In this document: positions 8,225 through 17,351 of the stretch, piece after piece
Layout: every line of letters starts with the position of its first letter
How positions within the stretch are numbered: the first letter of the stretch is position 1
Assembly: GCA_047638695.1 (NCBI GenBank)
Contig: JBLINY010000031.1
Span: 1 to 43,906 of the forward strand
Source of the DNA: JAHECQ01 sp047638695
GTDB lineage: Bacteria > Actinomycetota > Acidimicrobiia > Acidimicrobiales > SZUA-35
Direction of reading: 5' to 3'
Length of the DNA: 43,906 nucleotides
Made by a program: the position numbers and the translations under genes
Notes under the pieces: generated by a model
Databases searched by the model: none
What the model saw: the letters and a program-made list of their open reading frames with translations, nothing else
What the model was told of the DNA's origin: nothing

Positions 8225-9651
8225 CTAGTCCCAGCCGGCGCGGGCCTTCACATGGGCTTGTTGTTCGGGAGACAAGCTGGCGAAGTACTCACAGCGGCCG
8301 TCCTTGTAAACGGTCGCGTCGTTTGTTGTTGTTTCGATCTCGCCGCTGCCGAACTGCTCGTGGTACAGCTGGGCATACATGCCATTGACGGCCAGTAGCT
8401 CATCGTGTGAACCCGACTCAACGATCACCCCTCGATCGACCACATGGATCACGTCGGCCGCCGGAATAGTCGACAATCGGTGGGCGACAGCAATCGTTGT
8501 TCGGCCGCTGATCAGCTCGTCAAGTGCGGCCTGGATTCGACGCTCGGAGGCAGTGTCGAGGGCCGAGGTCGCCTCGTCGAGAATGAGCACCTTCGGATCG
8601 TGCAACAGCACGCGGGCGATGGCGATGCGTTGACGTTCACCGCCCGACAAACGGAAACCTCGCTCGCCGACCGTGGTGTCATAGCCATCATCGAACTCCA
8701 TGATGCGGTCGTGAATGGCGGCAGCCCGGGCCGCCTTCTCGATCTCGGAATCTGACGCATCGAGGTTGCCGTAAGCAATGTTGTTTCGCAGCGAGTCGGC
8801 GAACAGGTAGCTCTCCTGGGTCACGAAACCAATCGCACCGGCCAGGGAACCAAACGAGATGTCACGCAGATCGTGGCCATCGAGCCGTACCGCCCCGACG
8901 TTGGGGTCGTACAGCCTGGCGATGAGGGAGAGCACGGTCGACTTGCCAGAACCTGATGGCCCAACGAGGGCGACCAGTTGGCCAGGACGGGCGACGAGGT
9001 CGATTCCGCCGAGAGCCTCAGCCGGTCCACCGTCAGCGCCCTTGGTCTCGGCCTCGTAGCTGAAGTGCACACCGTCCAACGTGACTTCGCCAACGACTGT
9101 TTCGTGGCTGATTTCCACCGGGTTGTCCGCTTCAGTGACATCTGACGTGGCGTCGATGTAAGCGAAAATTCGTCTGAACAGCGCTCGGGACGACTGGAGC
9201 TCGACCGTGGTCTCGAGAAGGCGGGCGACGGGAAAGAACAGGCGGTTCTGCAGGGTGGTTTGGTGATGCGGCTCTGCAGGTCGCCGGTGCGGGCCGAGGC
9301 GTAGAACGACAGCGACAGTTCTTGCAGGTGGCGATAGAGCCGATCGCGCAGGTCACGCAGCACCTGCTGGCCAAGTCGGTTGGTGAGCACGGTCTGCCAC
9401 ACGCCGAGGACCGTCGACCCAAGTGTTACGGCCAGCATGATCAGCGAGAGCGTGACGACCAACCCGAGGTCGGCAGTCGAACCGTTGTTGGGAAAGAGGC
9501 CTTGATCGAAGACCCGCTGGATCAGCAAGGGGTTGACGATGCCGATGACCGAACCGAGCAGAACGAGCACGGTGACGCCGATGGCCTGACGTCGATGAGG
9601 TGCGAAGAGTCCAGCGACCCGCCTCCAGCTGAACCCCTCCACGCCACTCAC
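8225..9651 (-). pseudogene. ABC exporter half-transporter with internal deletion and frameshift
   Basis: An MsbA/LmrA-type exporter (membrane domain plus ATPase). The 5' part begins with GTG at 9651, overlapping the redoxin stop as GTGA, and encodes about 130 residues to RTGDLQSRIT, which ends the second intracellular region after helix 2. The next recognisable sequence, TTLQNRLFFPVARLLE, belongs near helix 6 and is in another frame. About 150-165 residues usually found between them are missing, with the break near 9258-9266. The ATPase half is intact: Walker A GPSGSGKS, Q-loop FVTQESYLF, signature LSGGERQR, Walker B VLILDEATSALD and H-loop AVAHRLS. The total span of 1427 bp is not a multiple of three. 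It is either a true pseudogene or an assembly collapse. Confidence 0.85.
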
Positions 9652-10913
9652 TGACTCTTTTGCTCCTCGTCCAGCTGGGCTCCCATAGGTCCTGCCTGCA
9701 GAGCGTTCATTGTCTCGGTTAGGAATGCCTTGGCCGCAGCGCGATCGGGGGCGGCGTCGAGGCTGCGCCGCACCATTGACTGCATCCACTTCTGGGTGTC
9801 CATGGTGGTGGTGACGCTGCCCAACATGGGCACGCCCGCGGCGGTTGGGGCGGTGAAATCTCCGACCGGCACGTCAAGCGTCAGACGCTCGGTGCGAGGC
9901 AGTAGACAGTCCGTGTCGGTGCAGGCCTGATAGCTGATCTCGACTTCGATGGTGACGCGGTCGGGGTGATCGTTGCGCAGCAGGCTGGCGATGTCGTCGG
10001 TGGCCCAAACCGGCAGTACGAAGTCGACCTGACCAGTCCATACGCGAAGCTCGCCAATGCCGGGCAAATTCAGCGTCTCGGTTGGTGGCTTCTTCAGCGG
10101 CAACGACCGGAGACCATTGGGCCCGGCCATGGTGATGGCCGTCGCCACCATGCCTTCGGGAACCGGATCGTCGTACAGATGGAGACCGTCGGGCAGCGTT
10201 GCCCGAACAACGAGTTCGCGCATGGCCCCACCTCTGATCACGCCACCGCCGCCGTGGTACGACAGCGAGAACTCGATCCCGCTGTCGTCGCTGAGACCAA
10301 CGGTCGGGTCATCCGGCTGCAGCAGAATCGTGCCGCTGGCCGCATCGAGAACTGCTTCGGCGCTCGACCGCTGAGCTAGTCCTCGATGGAAGAACTTGGC
10401 GGTGACCACACCGGACTCGTCGACGAGGTAGGTGCCGGGGAACGGGATGCCGTAGTACGGCACCTCATGCTCGGAAACCGACGTGTTGAGGATGCCGAAC
10501 TGACGGATGACCTTTGAACCTACATCGGCCAGCAGCTCAAACGTGGTGCCGTGGTTGTCGGCGAAGTCGGCCTGAGCTCCGACTTCGTCATAGGAGATGG
10601 CGTAGACCTTGATGTTGGCCTCAGCGAACTTGGGAAGGGCCTCTTGCAGCTCGACCAGCTGCGTCATGCACGGAGGTCACCACACCACCGAGCGGTTGAA
10701 GAACACGGCTGCCTTCGAGTCACCTCGGTGTTCGTGAAAGGCGACGGTCTCGCCTCGGGCATTGGTAAGCGTGAAATCAGGGAGCCTGGTACCGATCTCG
10801 GGGCCGGTCGGAAAATCGTCGGCTGGAATGATCCGCTGGCCGTGATGTGCTGGCAAGGGCGAGTACATGCCGAGCTCATCGAGATAGTCGGGGTTCTTCG
10901 GTTCGGCTCCCAT
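9648..10913 (-). CDS. Predicted selenoprotein: redoxin (UxxC) fused to a DsbD-alpha-like domain
   Basis: One frame runs from ATG 10913 (or GTG 10925) to TGA 9648-9650, interrupted only by TGA at 10677-10679. Read as selenocysteine it gives 421 residues. The AhpC/thioredoxin-like domain (about 38-190) has ALPDFTL-type entry, FFNRSVVW, then U79-P-P-C82, matching the W-C-x-x-C active site of redoxins, followed by NIKVYAISYD and the cis-Pro region GIPFPGTYLVDESG. Residues about 215-352 resemble the N-terminal domain of DsbD, with Y-Q-A-C331-T-D-T-D-C336-L-L-P. No signal peptide or membrane helix is visible, so it is predicted cytosolic. A SECIS-like hairpin follows the TGA. The gene overlaps the ABC exporter start by four bases. 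Expected role: thiol-disulfide or peroxide reduction with internal electron relay (inference). Confidence 0.82.
10640..10679 (-). promoter_or_regulatory. Candidate bacterial SECIS element of the redoxin
   Basis: Starts at the TGA (10679-10677). A 6-bp stem GCAGCU/AGCUGC (10662-10657 with 10651-10646) closes the loop GGUCG. A lower helix CCUC/GAGG (10676-10673 with 10643-10640) can also form. The apical loop begins 20 bases after the TGA and contains GGUC, the same core as the E. coli fdhF SECIS loop, where the distance is 18. Confidence 0.7.
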
Positions 10914-10984
10914 GCCAGTCGACACTATCTAGTCAGAGGCCTTCCAACGGCTAAGAGCCCGCTGCGTGCAGCCGATGTAGTTGC

Positions 10985-11695
10985 ATGGCTTTGAAGATCA
11001 GCGCGTCGACTCTTACCTCATTCCTGGTCGCCCTGGCCTTGGCTGCCAGCGCCTGCGGCGGAGGATCAAGTAGTGACGCTTCCTCCGACGGTGAAGCAAC
11101 CGCAACGCCGGACCCCGCCGATTCGGCAGCGAGCGACAGCGACGCAGTCTCCGACACCGATAGCGACGCCTCCGACGAGGGCGGCGAGATGGACGATGAC
11201 GATGCCGGCCATGACGGTGGTGATGATGATGATGACGCAATGGCTGATGACGCAATGGCTGACACCGATCCGGAGTTGGTAGCTGAAATCTCGGGGTCCC
11301 TCGCCACCAAGTTCGACTACGCCGCCAACCCTGCCGATGCTGATTGCATAGCCTCCAGCGTGGTGAGCTCGGTTGGAGCCGAAGGACTGGCCGAGGCCGG
11401 CGTCACCGTCGCAACCCCAGACCTCTCCGCCGGAACACTCAGCGACGAAGCCGGTGACTCATTCGTGGAAGCACTCTTCGACTGTGTGGATGTTGAACAG
11501 ATGATGGTCGACAACATGACCGGCGACGATGCCACAGCCGATCAGGCCCGATGTGTCGTTGATGCCCTCGGAGTCGAACGGCTCAAGGTAGGCCTAAAGT
11601 ACGGCCTGCTTGACTCGGCGGCGGCCGAGATGGACGAGTTCTTCGATGCCATCGAAGACGCCGGGACCGAGTGTGGTCTGGACATGACCAGCTAG
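10985..11695 (+). CDS. Acidic putative lipoprotein
   Basis: A 236-residue exported protein. A short hydrophobic signal (TLTSFLVALALAASAC) ends in a lipobox with Cys24 followed by GGGSSS, so it is predicted to be lipid-anchored on the outer face of the membrane. Residues about 28-98 form a Ser/Asp/Glu-rich, probably disordered stalk with runs of Asp. The rest is a small alpha-rich domain with four Cys (DADCIASSV, LFDCVDVEQ, ARCVVDALG, GTECGLD), likely two disulfides. The Cys pattern resembles small actinobacterial lipoproteins of unknown role. A 15-bp duplication lies in the stalk. Confidence 0.8.
   Translation: MALKISASTLTSFLVALALAASACGGGSSSDASSDGEATATPDPADSAASDSDAVSDTDSDASDEGGEMDDDDAGHDGGDDDDDAMADDAMADTDPELVAEISGSLATKFDYAANPADADCIASSVVSSVGAEGLAEAGVTVATPDLSAGTLSDEAGDSFVEALFDCVDVEQMMVDNMTGDDATADQARCVVDALGVERLKVGLKYGLLDSAAAEMDEFFDAIEDAGTECGLDMTS
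11231..11260 (+). repeat. 15-bp tandem duplication in the lipoprotein stalk
   Basis: Two exact copies of a 15-bp unit (11231-11245, 11246-11260) encoding D-D-A-M-A twice, in frame. Confidence 0.85.
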
Positions 11696-11707
11696 GGCAC
11701 CAGCCCT
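11694..11707 (+). terminator. Weak hairpin just after the lipoprotein
   Basis: AGGGC-ACCA-GCCCT beginning within the stop codon. Only 5 bp of stem and no T-run; a possible terminator at best. Confidence 0.25.
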
Positions 11708-11794
11708 CAGCTCCAGTCTTGGTGCTACCCGAGAGCCGAATCCTGAGAGCTGGCCAAGCCAGTGCCTCCCGCTTGCCCTGCTAGACCGAGGTGT

Positions 11795-12580
11795 ATGAGG
11801 GACATGAGGGCACTGAATCCAAACGCGGTCACCGAGCGAGCCGACGCCACCAACGCCTGGGCCCGAATCTACGTGCGGTCGTACCTCACGCTACGACTGG
11901 CGATTGGCGCAATCGGGATTGCACTCCCGTTCGTCATGGTGCTGGTCGTCGACCTCCTCGAAGGGAACAACCCGGCGACTCGGGGGTCGTTCAGTGCGTA
12001 CTACTGGTCGGGGGCACGTGATGTGTTCGTGGCCGCGTTGTGCGTTATCGGCGTGTTCCTGATCGGCTACAAGTTCCGATCGAAGCGGGCGAGCAGCACC
12101 AATTTCTTCGAGTCACGGATGGCAAGCGTTGCCGGCGTGGCCGCGATCGTGGTCGCCTTCTTCCCGACCAACCGCCCTGCGGTCGAGGCGGGAGCTCGAT
12201 CGATTCCCTCGACCCCGCTGCAGGACCTGCTGGGCGAGACGGCGGTACGCAACATCCACTACACGGCTGCCGTCATCTTCATCTTGATGTTGGCCTACAT
12301 CTCGTTTCACTTCGCAGCAGCCGAGGGGCCGAGAACGGCGCGACCTCCCGAGCAGATCCGGCTGCAGAAGTGGTCGCCCGGACAATGGCAGACGTTCCAC
12401 CGCATATGCGGTGGCGCCATCATCGCCGCGGTCGCCGGGTTCGGTCTCGTGAAGCTACTGAATCTGCCGGACAAGCATGCACTGTTCATCACCGAGCTCG
12501 TGGCCACTGTGTCATTCGGTCTGTCATGGACGACCAAGGGTTGGGAGTGGAGGATTCTGAAGTTGGCAAACCCTCGCTAG
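11795..12580 (+). CDS. Six-helix integral membrane protein of unknown function
   Basis: A 261-residue membrane protein with about six hydrophobic helices (starting near LAIGAIGIALPFVMVLVV, VFVAALCVIGVFLIGY, MASVAGVAAIVVAFFP, YTAAVIFILMLAYISFHF, ICGGAIIAAVAGFGLV and ITELVATVSFGLSW). The first loop has the conserved-looking G-S-F-S-A-Y-Y-W-S-G-A-R-D-V-F-V. The family is not recognised with certainty. ATG 11795 is chosen because GAGG lies four to eight bases upstream; ATG 11804 or GTG 11762 are alternatives. Confidence 0.75.
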   Translation: MRDMRALNPNAVTERADATNAWARIYVRSYLTLRLAIGAIGIALPFVMVLVVDLLEGNNPATRGSFSAYYWSGARDVFVAALCVIGVFLIGYKFRSKRASSTNFFESRMASVAGVAAIVVAFFPTNRPAVEAGARSIPSTPLQDLLGETAVRNIHYTAAVIFILMLAYISFHFAAAEGPRTARPPEQIRLQKWSPGQWQTFHRICGGAIIAAVAGFGLVKLLNLPDKHALFITELVATVSFGLSWTTKGWEWRILKLANPR

Positions 12581-12644
12581 CGGGCAGCGATGCCGTCGAT
12601 CACGGAATGGCGTCACGTCGGCCTCCCGAGACATGGTGAGCCAC

Positions 12645-13598
12645 ATGAAACGAGTGGCGATTCTGAACGACTACCAGAGCGTTGCTCTCTCGTCCGCCGA
12701 ATGGTCGGTACTCGACGGTCGGGTAGAGATCATCGTGTTCGACCAACACATCGATGACGTCGAGCACCTTGTCGCCGCCCTCGATGGTTTCGAGATCATC
12801 GTGGCCATGCGTGAACGCACTCCGTTCCCCCGATCGGTGCTCGAACGACTCGGGGCGCTGGAACTGCTGGTGACCACCGGCAACCGCAACGCCGCGATCG
12901 ACGCCGCGGCGTGTGCCGACCTCGGCATCACGTACTGCGGAACCGGTGGCCGAGTTCAGAGCACAGCCGAGCTGACGTGGGCTCTGATCCTTGGCTGTGC
13001 CCGTCACCTGCCTACCGAAGTTGGCAACGTTGCCGACGGCGGGTGGATGACCACGGTCGGAACCGACCTTCATGGCGCAACGCTTGGTCTGTGCGGTCTG
13101 GGCCGAATCGGGGCGATGGTGGCCGAGGTCGGCAAAGCGTTCGGCATGGAACTGATTGCCTGGAGCCAGAATCTCACCGAGGAACGTTGCGGCGAGATCG
13201 GGGCTCAGCTGGTCTCGAAGCAGGAGCTGTTCGAGCGAAGCGATTTCCTATCCGTCCACCTCGTGCTGTCGGAGCGTTCGACCGGACTGGTGGGTGAACC
13301 CGAGCTGCGGGCGATGAAACCGTCGGCGTGGCTGATCAACACCAGCCGCGGGCCGATCTGTGACGAGGAGACGCTGGCGGTTGCCTGTCGTGACGGCTGG
13401 ATCGCCGGGGCCGGACTCGACGCCTACGGCACCGAACCGTTGCCCGCCGACCACCCGTTCAGAACGCTCGACAACGTGCTGGCCACGCCCCACATTGGCT
13501 ACGTGTCAAAGAACGTCTACGAGATCTTCTTCACTGAGATCGTTGCCGACATTGTCAGCTTCCTCGATGGCGAACCGATTCGGGTAATTGAACCATGA
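12645..13598 (+). CDS. D-isomer-specific 2-hydroxyacid dehydrogenase
   Basis: NAD-dependent 2-hydroxyacid dehydrogenase of 317 residues, interconverting 2-hydroxy and 2-keto acids. The cofactor domain has G-L-G-R-I-G at 151-156. The catalytic set is complete: Arg235 (INTSRGP), Glu264 (DAYGTEPLP) and His283 (ATPHIGY). Overall it looks closest to the uncharacterised phosphoglycerate/glyoxylate-reductase-like enzymes. The substrate is not evident. ATG 12645 is preferred (GGTGAG five bases upstream, family-like start MKRVAILNDY); ATG 12633 would add four residues. It lies convergent to the ZIP gene with a 34-bp gap. Confidence 0.9.
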   Translation: MKRVAILNDYQSVALSSAEWSVLDGRVEIIVFDQHIDDVEHLVAALDGFEIIVAMRERTPFPRSVLERLGALELLVTTGNRNAAIDAAACADLGITYCGTGGRVQSTAELTWALILGCARHLPTEVGNVADGGWMTTVGTDLHGATLGLCGLGRIGAMVAEVGKAFGMELIAWSQNLTEERCGEIGAQLVSKQELFERSDFLSVHLVLSERSTGLVGEPELRAMKPSAWLINTSRGPICDEETLAVACRDGWIAGAGLDAYGTEPLPADHPFRTLDNVLATPHIGYVSKNVYEIFFTEIVADIVSFLDGEPIRVIEP

Positions 13599-13632
13599 CC
13601 GCGCGGCCCACATCGAGAGTTCGCCGAGAGGC

Positions 13633-14439
13633 CTAGTGAAGCTCAACGACCAGCCCGGCCGCATCAAAGCCCAAGAGGAGAACAGCGAACACGCCTGCGC
13701 CGACCACGACATCGATCGCTGTACGTCGACCACTGGTGGGGGAGTGGATACCAGGAAGGGTGTCGACCGTCGCCACATACAGGAACGTCCCGGCGCTCAA
13801 CAGCATGACGACCGCCAACCAGGTGCCCTGATCGGCCAGCAGCCAGTTCGCGAGCAGGAGAGTGATGGGAGTGACCAGAGCGAACAGAGCGACGTCGCGA
13901 ACCGCGCTCGCCCGAGTCGCCCGTTCATGCGTCGCAAAGGCACCGAGGCTGAATGCCGCCGGGACTTTGTGCAACAGGACGGCGACCGCGATCAATGCCG
14001 CTGTAGAGCCTTCGCCACCGGCACTGGCCGCCCCGATGGCAAGACCGTCGGCGATGGCATGGATGCTGAGCCCAACTGGCAGTGCAACAGCCGACTCCGG
14101 GTGATGCACGTGTCCGTGCCCGTGGCTGTCGGCATGATCGTGATGTTCTTCGTGAACGCTGTGGCCCAGTCCGAAACCCTCGAGCAAGAGCATCACGATG
14201 AATCCGAGAAGAAGGATGGCGCCCAAGGCTGCGTTCGAGAGTTGAGCCCCCGACTCTTCAGCGATGTGCAACCCCTCGGGTACGACGATCAGCAAGGCGC
14301 TGCCGAGAAGGAAACCTCCACCGAGTGTTGTGAGCCAACGCATGCGTTCGTCATCAAGCGTTGTCGAGAGCGCTATCGGGGCCAGGCCGCCCAACATCGC
14401 AAGGCCGAAGATGACGACGGCAAGACCAGCGGTAGACAT
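13633..14439 (-). CDS. ZIP family metal transporter
   Basis: A 268-residue ZIP permease with about eight helices, importing Zn2+ or another divalent metal into the cytoplasm. A His-rich loop (HEEHHDHADSHGHGHVHH, about 96-113) lies between helices 3 and 4, as is usual for ZIPs. Helix 4 has H127-A-I-A-D131-G and helix 5 has H157-K-V-P, the metal-path residues. It resembles the ZIP9-like/GufA-type bacterial proteins. TAGGTT eight bases before the ATG suggests a leaderless or nearly leaderless start. Confidence 0.92.
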   Translation of the reverse strand: MSTAGLAVVIFGLAMLGGLAPIALSTTLDDERMRWLTTLGGGFLLGSALLIVVPEGLHIAEESGAQLSNAALGAILLLGFIVMLLLEGFGLGHSVHEEHHDHADSHGHGHVHHPESAVALPVGLSIHAIADGLAIGAASAGGEGSTAALIAVAVLLHKVPAAFSLGAFATHERATRASAVRDVALFALVTPITLLLANWLLADQGTWLAVVMLLSAGTFLYVATVDTLPGIHSPTSGRRTAIDVVVGAGVFAVLLLGFDAAGLVVELH

Positions 14440-14447
14440 GATGGATG

Positions 14448-14453
14448 AACCTA
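14448..14453 (-). promoter_or_regulatory. Candidate -10 element for the ZIP transporter
   Basis: TAGGTT on the minus strand, eight bases before the ATG at 14439, in the 50-bp divergent spacer shared with the MFS gene. Confidence 0.4.
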
Positions 14454-14489
14454 GTGAGAATGGTTCCCAAATACAACAGGCGGGGGTGA

Positions 14490-15776
14490 GTGGTGCGCAA
14501 GCGTCCGGTAACGCTCAACGCTGAGGTCGGCACCACCGGTCTGTTCTACGGGTGGGTCGTCACGTGGGCGGCCTTCGGAATCTTGGCGATCGCGTACGGC
14601 GTGCAGTTCAGCTTCGGCGTGTTTCTTCCTGAGATCGTCGAAGAGACCGGGTGGAGCCGCACCCAACTGTCTCTGGTGATCTCCGGCTACATCCTGGCCT
14701 ACAGCTTGCTCAGCGGCTTCAGCGGTGCTCTCACCGATCGATCCGGGCCTCGCCCGGTGATTGTCTTCGGCTCGTTGTTTCTCGGGGCCGGCTACGTCGC
14801 AGCCGCCGCGGCTCAAGAGTTGTGGCAGTTCGCTGTGGCCTTGGCGGTCGTGGCCGCTATCGGCATGAGTGCCACTTTTGTGCCGTGTAGCGCCACCGTT
14901 GCTCGCTGGTTCAACCGAGACCGCGGCAAAGCTCTGGGGATCGCCACCAGCGGCGGCAGCTTCGGAGGCTTCTTCATCCCGCCGATCGCCGGATTGCTCA
15001 CGAGCTCGTTCGGCTGGCGCTGGGCCTACGCCGTTCTCGGAATCGTGGCCATGGTGCTCATGTTGGCGGCATCGTTTCTGATCGTCCGTAGCCCAGCCGA
15101 GCGAGGCCTCGAGGTCGATGGGCTTGCCTCCCCACCGGTTGATTCCGAGCCGATCGAGGTGTGGGGTCTGACCAGAGCCGAGGCGATGCGAACGCCGGTT
15201 TTCTGGGTGGCCGGAGGCATCTTCTTCTTCACGTGGATGGCGGTCTTCATGCCCCTTGTGCACCTGGTGCCGTTCGCCGAAGATCTCGGGATCGGAAAGG
15301 CGACGGCATCGACCATGATTAGCGCCATCGGCATTGGTGGCCTGCTCGGTCGTACCAGCACCGGTCTGGTGTCGGATCGAATCGGGCGACTCCCTTCACT
15401 TGCCGTTGTCCTCACGGTGCAGGTGGCCTCGTTCATGGTGTTCGCCACTGGCGAAACGCTTCTGGTGCTCTATCCCGGCGCCGTCGCCTTCGGTTTCGCC
15501 TACGGAGGGACGACCACGATGTTTCCTGCCATATTCAGTGACCAGTTCGGCCCGGCCCATATCGGCGCCATCGTGGGTGCGGTGTTCTCGGTCGCCGGAT
15601 CGTCGGCGGCCTTCGGCCCGACGGTTGCCGGCTACCTCTATGACGTCACCGACAGCTACCGCCTGGCCTTCACCATTGGCGGAGGTATGAACCTTGTCGC
15701 CCTGGCCCTCGTCGGAGTGCTCAGGGTGTTCCTCGCTCGCCAACGGGACGCCATCGTTGTCACTCCAGCTCGGTGA
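14490..15776 (+). CDS. MFS transporter (OFA/monocarboxylate-like)
   Basis: MFS permease of 428 residues with about 12 helices. The opening helices read GLFYGWVVTWAAFGILAIAY and SFGVFLPEI, and the loop after helix 2 has GALTDRSGPRPVI; this pattern is typical of the oxalate/formate antiporter and monocarboxylate-like group. A carboxylate substrate is therefore likely but not shown. The start is GTG 14490 or the adjacent GTG, directly after GGGGGTGA. Its 3' end overlaps the convergent ferredoxin gene by 17 bp. Confidence 0.88.
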   Translation: MVRKRPVTLNAEVGTTGLFYGWVVTWAAFGILAIAYGVQFSFGVFLPEIVEETGWSRTQLSLVISGYILAYSLLSGFSGALTDRSGPRPVIVFGSLFLGAGYVAAAAAQELWQFAVALAVVAAIGMSATFVPCSATVARWFNRDRGKALGIATSGGSFGGFFIPPIAGLLTSSFGWRWAYAVLGIVAMVLMLAASFLIVRSPAERGLEVDGLASPPVDSEPIEVWGLTRAEAMRTPVFWVAGGIFFFTWMAVFMPLVHLVPFAEDLGIGKATASTMISAIGIGGLLGRTSTGLVSDRIGRLPSLAVVLTVQVASFMVFATGETLLVLYPGAVAFGFAYGGTTTMFPAIFSDQFGPAHIGAIVGAVFSVAGSSAAFGPTVAGYLYDVTDSYRLAFTIGGGMNLVALALVGVLRVFLARQRDAIVVTPAR

Positions 15777-15966
15777 CCACGATGGCCTTGGCCGGACAGC
15801 GGTGGGCGGCGTCTTCCAAGAGCGCTCTGCGATCGGCCGAATACACCTGCTCGGCGACAACTGCGATGTCGTGCTCGTCGAGATCGAAGACGTCGGGAGC
15901 CACATCCAGACAGTTGGCGTACCCGGCACAGTCGGCCCGGATCACCTCGACACGAAGCCAGGTCAT
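15760..15966 (-). CDS. [3Fe-4S]-type ferredoxin
   Basis: A 68-residue ferredoxin with C13-A-G-Y-A-N-C19 and C57-P. Three cysteines, with Tyr at the fourth-ligand position of a 4Fe-4S motif, match the small [3Fe-4S] ferredoxins that serve P450s and Rieske oxygenases in actinobacteria. The ATG at 15966 overlaps the oxygenase alpha stop as ATGA, and AAAGGGG precedes it, so translation is probably coupled. It is the likely electron donor to the adjacent Rieske dioxygenase; no ferredoxin reductase is nearby. A longer frame upstream exists but lies inside the oxygenase gene. Confidence 0.9.
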   Translation of the reverse strand: MTWLRVEVIRADCAGYANCLDVAPDVFDLDEHDIAVVAEQVYSADRRALLEDAAHRCPAKAIVVTELE

Positions 15967-17351
15967 CGCTGCCCCTTTGCCTGCTCGAGATCGGCCCAGC
16001 TGGCACCTGACATCAGGGCCGACCAACGGCGGTAGTAATTGCGGGCATTCTCCTCGGTCATGAAATAGCTCGATTCGACCGCGTCATCGAGGATCTCGCT
16101 CGGTGAAGCCATACCCAGACCCAACTGATAGTTGTACGGGTACCGGCGGGCGATGGTGCCAGTGCTTGCTTCTGTCGCGTAGTCCCAGTTCTCCATATCG
16201 TCCTGCTCGACCAAGCCGGCGGGACCCGAATAGCGCAGGTACCAATGCCGCATCCAGGATTCGATGTGCTCGGGCATGTCGTCGTCGACGAGGAACCAGC
16301 GCCACACCTCGGTCTCCGTCGGGCCGATGGGGTGGGCGACGATCAGTGCCCGCGGAAAGCCGCCAGCGTGTAGTGACATCGAGGGGAAGAGCGTTGACGG
16401 TCCGAGGGCTCCGAGCGGACGATCTTCGGCTTCGAGCCGCACCAATCGCTCTTCCCAACGCCGCTGGAAGTAGTCGGTGATGTCCGGTTCCTCGAACGCC
16501 GGATACCCGGGGGCGTGACCGGCCGAGGAAACGCCGCCGTGGCCGAGATCGAAGAAGCTGGTGGACGAAACACTTCTGGGCTTCTGCGTGCCGCCATGTC
16601 TGGTCGGCGCAACTTTTCCTCCCGGCCCGATGCCGACGGCATCGACCGACGAATGCGAGGGAGGTCCGTGATAGTTGTCCCCAAGGAAGTTCTCGGAGAC
16701 GAACTTCCAATTCGATTTGATCCTCCACTTCTGCACACCGCGGGCCACTTTGATGCGGCCACGTTCGCCGGCGGTGTTGGCCGCCAGATTGTCGAGCCAG
16801 AACTTGAACCCGCCGATGTAGTCGCTGAATGCCGGAGCCTCTGGGTCCCAGGTGGCGAAAATCAACCCGTGGTAATTCTCCGTTTGTGCGGTCGGAACAA
16901 GCCCCCATTCCGACCGGTCGAGTTGCCCGCCATAGCCAGCCCGATAGTGGGGGACACCATGGAGTTCGCCTGCGATCGACACCAGCGAGCCATCGGTGGA
17001 GTAGCTCCAGCCGTGGTACGGACAGGTGAACGTGTGGCTGTTGCCCTCGTCGTACCGGCAGACTTTCATTCCCCGGTGCCGACACGAGTTCAGCAGCACA
17101 TGGATCGCGCCATCGGAGTCCCTCGTGAGCAGCACCGACTCGGTGCCCATGCGGGAGTTGAAGAAGTCTCCTGGCTCGGGGATCTGGCTCTCGTGCCCGA
17201 TGAAGAGCCATGCCCGGGCGAAGATCTGTTCGAGTTCGGTGGCGAAGACGTCGTCGTTGACGAAGATCTCTCGACTGATGACACCGGCTTCGGAGTCAAC
17301 GAGGCGGTTAGGGTCAAGGCGGTCTGGGTTAGGGCGCTGTGGATCGGACAT
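15963..17351 (-). CDS. Rieske aromatic-ring-hydroxylating dioxygenase, alpha subunit
   Basis: Catalytic oxygenase subunit of 462 residues that adds O2 across a ring with electrons from a ferredoxin. The Rieske [2Fe-2S] centre is C90-x-H92 and C110-x-x-H113. The bridging Asp225 and mononuclear iron ligands His228 and His233 lie in G-D-N-Y-H-G-P-P-S-H. The third iron ligand is probably the Asp in MENWDYATEAS. The substrate cannot be read from the sequence. ATG 17351 overlaps the beta-subunit stop by one base (TGATG); a longer frame upstream only runs through the beta gene. Operon order is beta, alpha, ferredoxin, the reverse of the more common alpha-beta order. Confidence 0.93.
   Translation of the reverse strand: MSDPQRPNPDRLDPNRLVDSEAGVISREIFVNDDVFATELEQIFARAWLFIGHESQIPEPGDFFNSRMGTESVLLTRDSDGAIHVLLNSCRHRGMKVCRYDEGNSHTFTCPYHGWSYSTDGSLVSIAGELHGVPHYRAGYGGQLDRSEWGLVPTAQTENYHGLIFATWDPEAPAFSDYIGGFKFWLDNLAANTAGERGRIKVARGVQKWRIKSNWKFVSENFLGDNYHGPPSHSSVDAVGIGPGGKVAPTRHGGTQKPRSVSSTSFFDLGHGGVSSAGHAPGYPAFEEPDITDYFQRRWEERLVRLEAEDRPLGALGPSTLFPSMSLHAGGFPRALIVAHPIGPTETEVWRWFLVDDDMPEHIESWMRHWYLRYSGPAGLVEQDDMENWDYATEASTGTIARRYPYNYQLGLGMASPSEILDDAVESSYFMTEENARNYYRRWSALMSGASWADLEQAKGQR

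Noticed and set aside
9258..9266. Programmed frameshift in the ABC exporter
   Set aside because: A whole block of the membrane domain is missing at the same place, which a ribosomal frameshift cannot explain.
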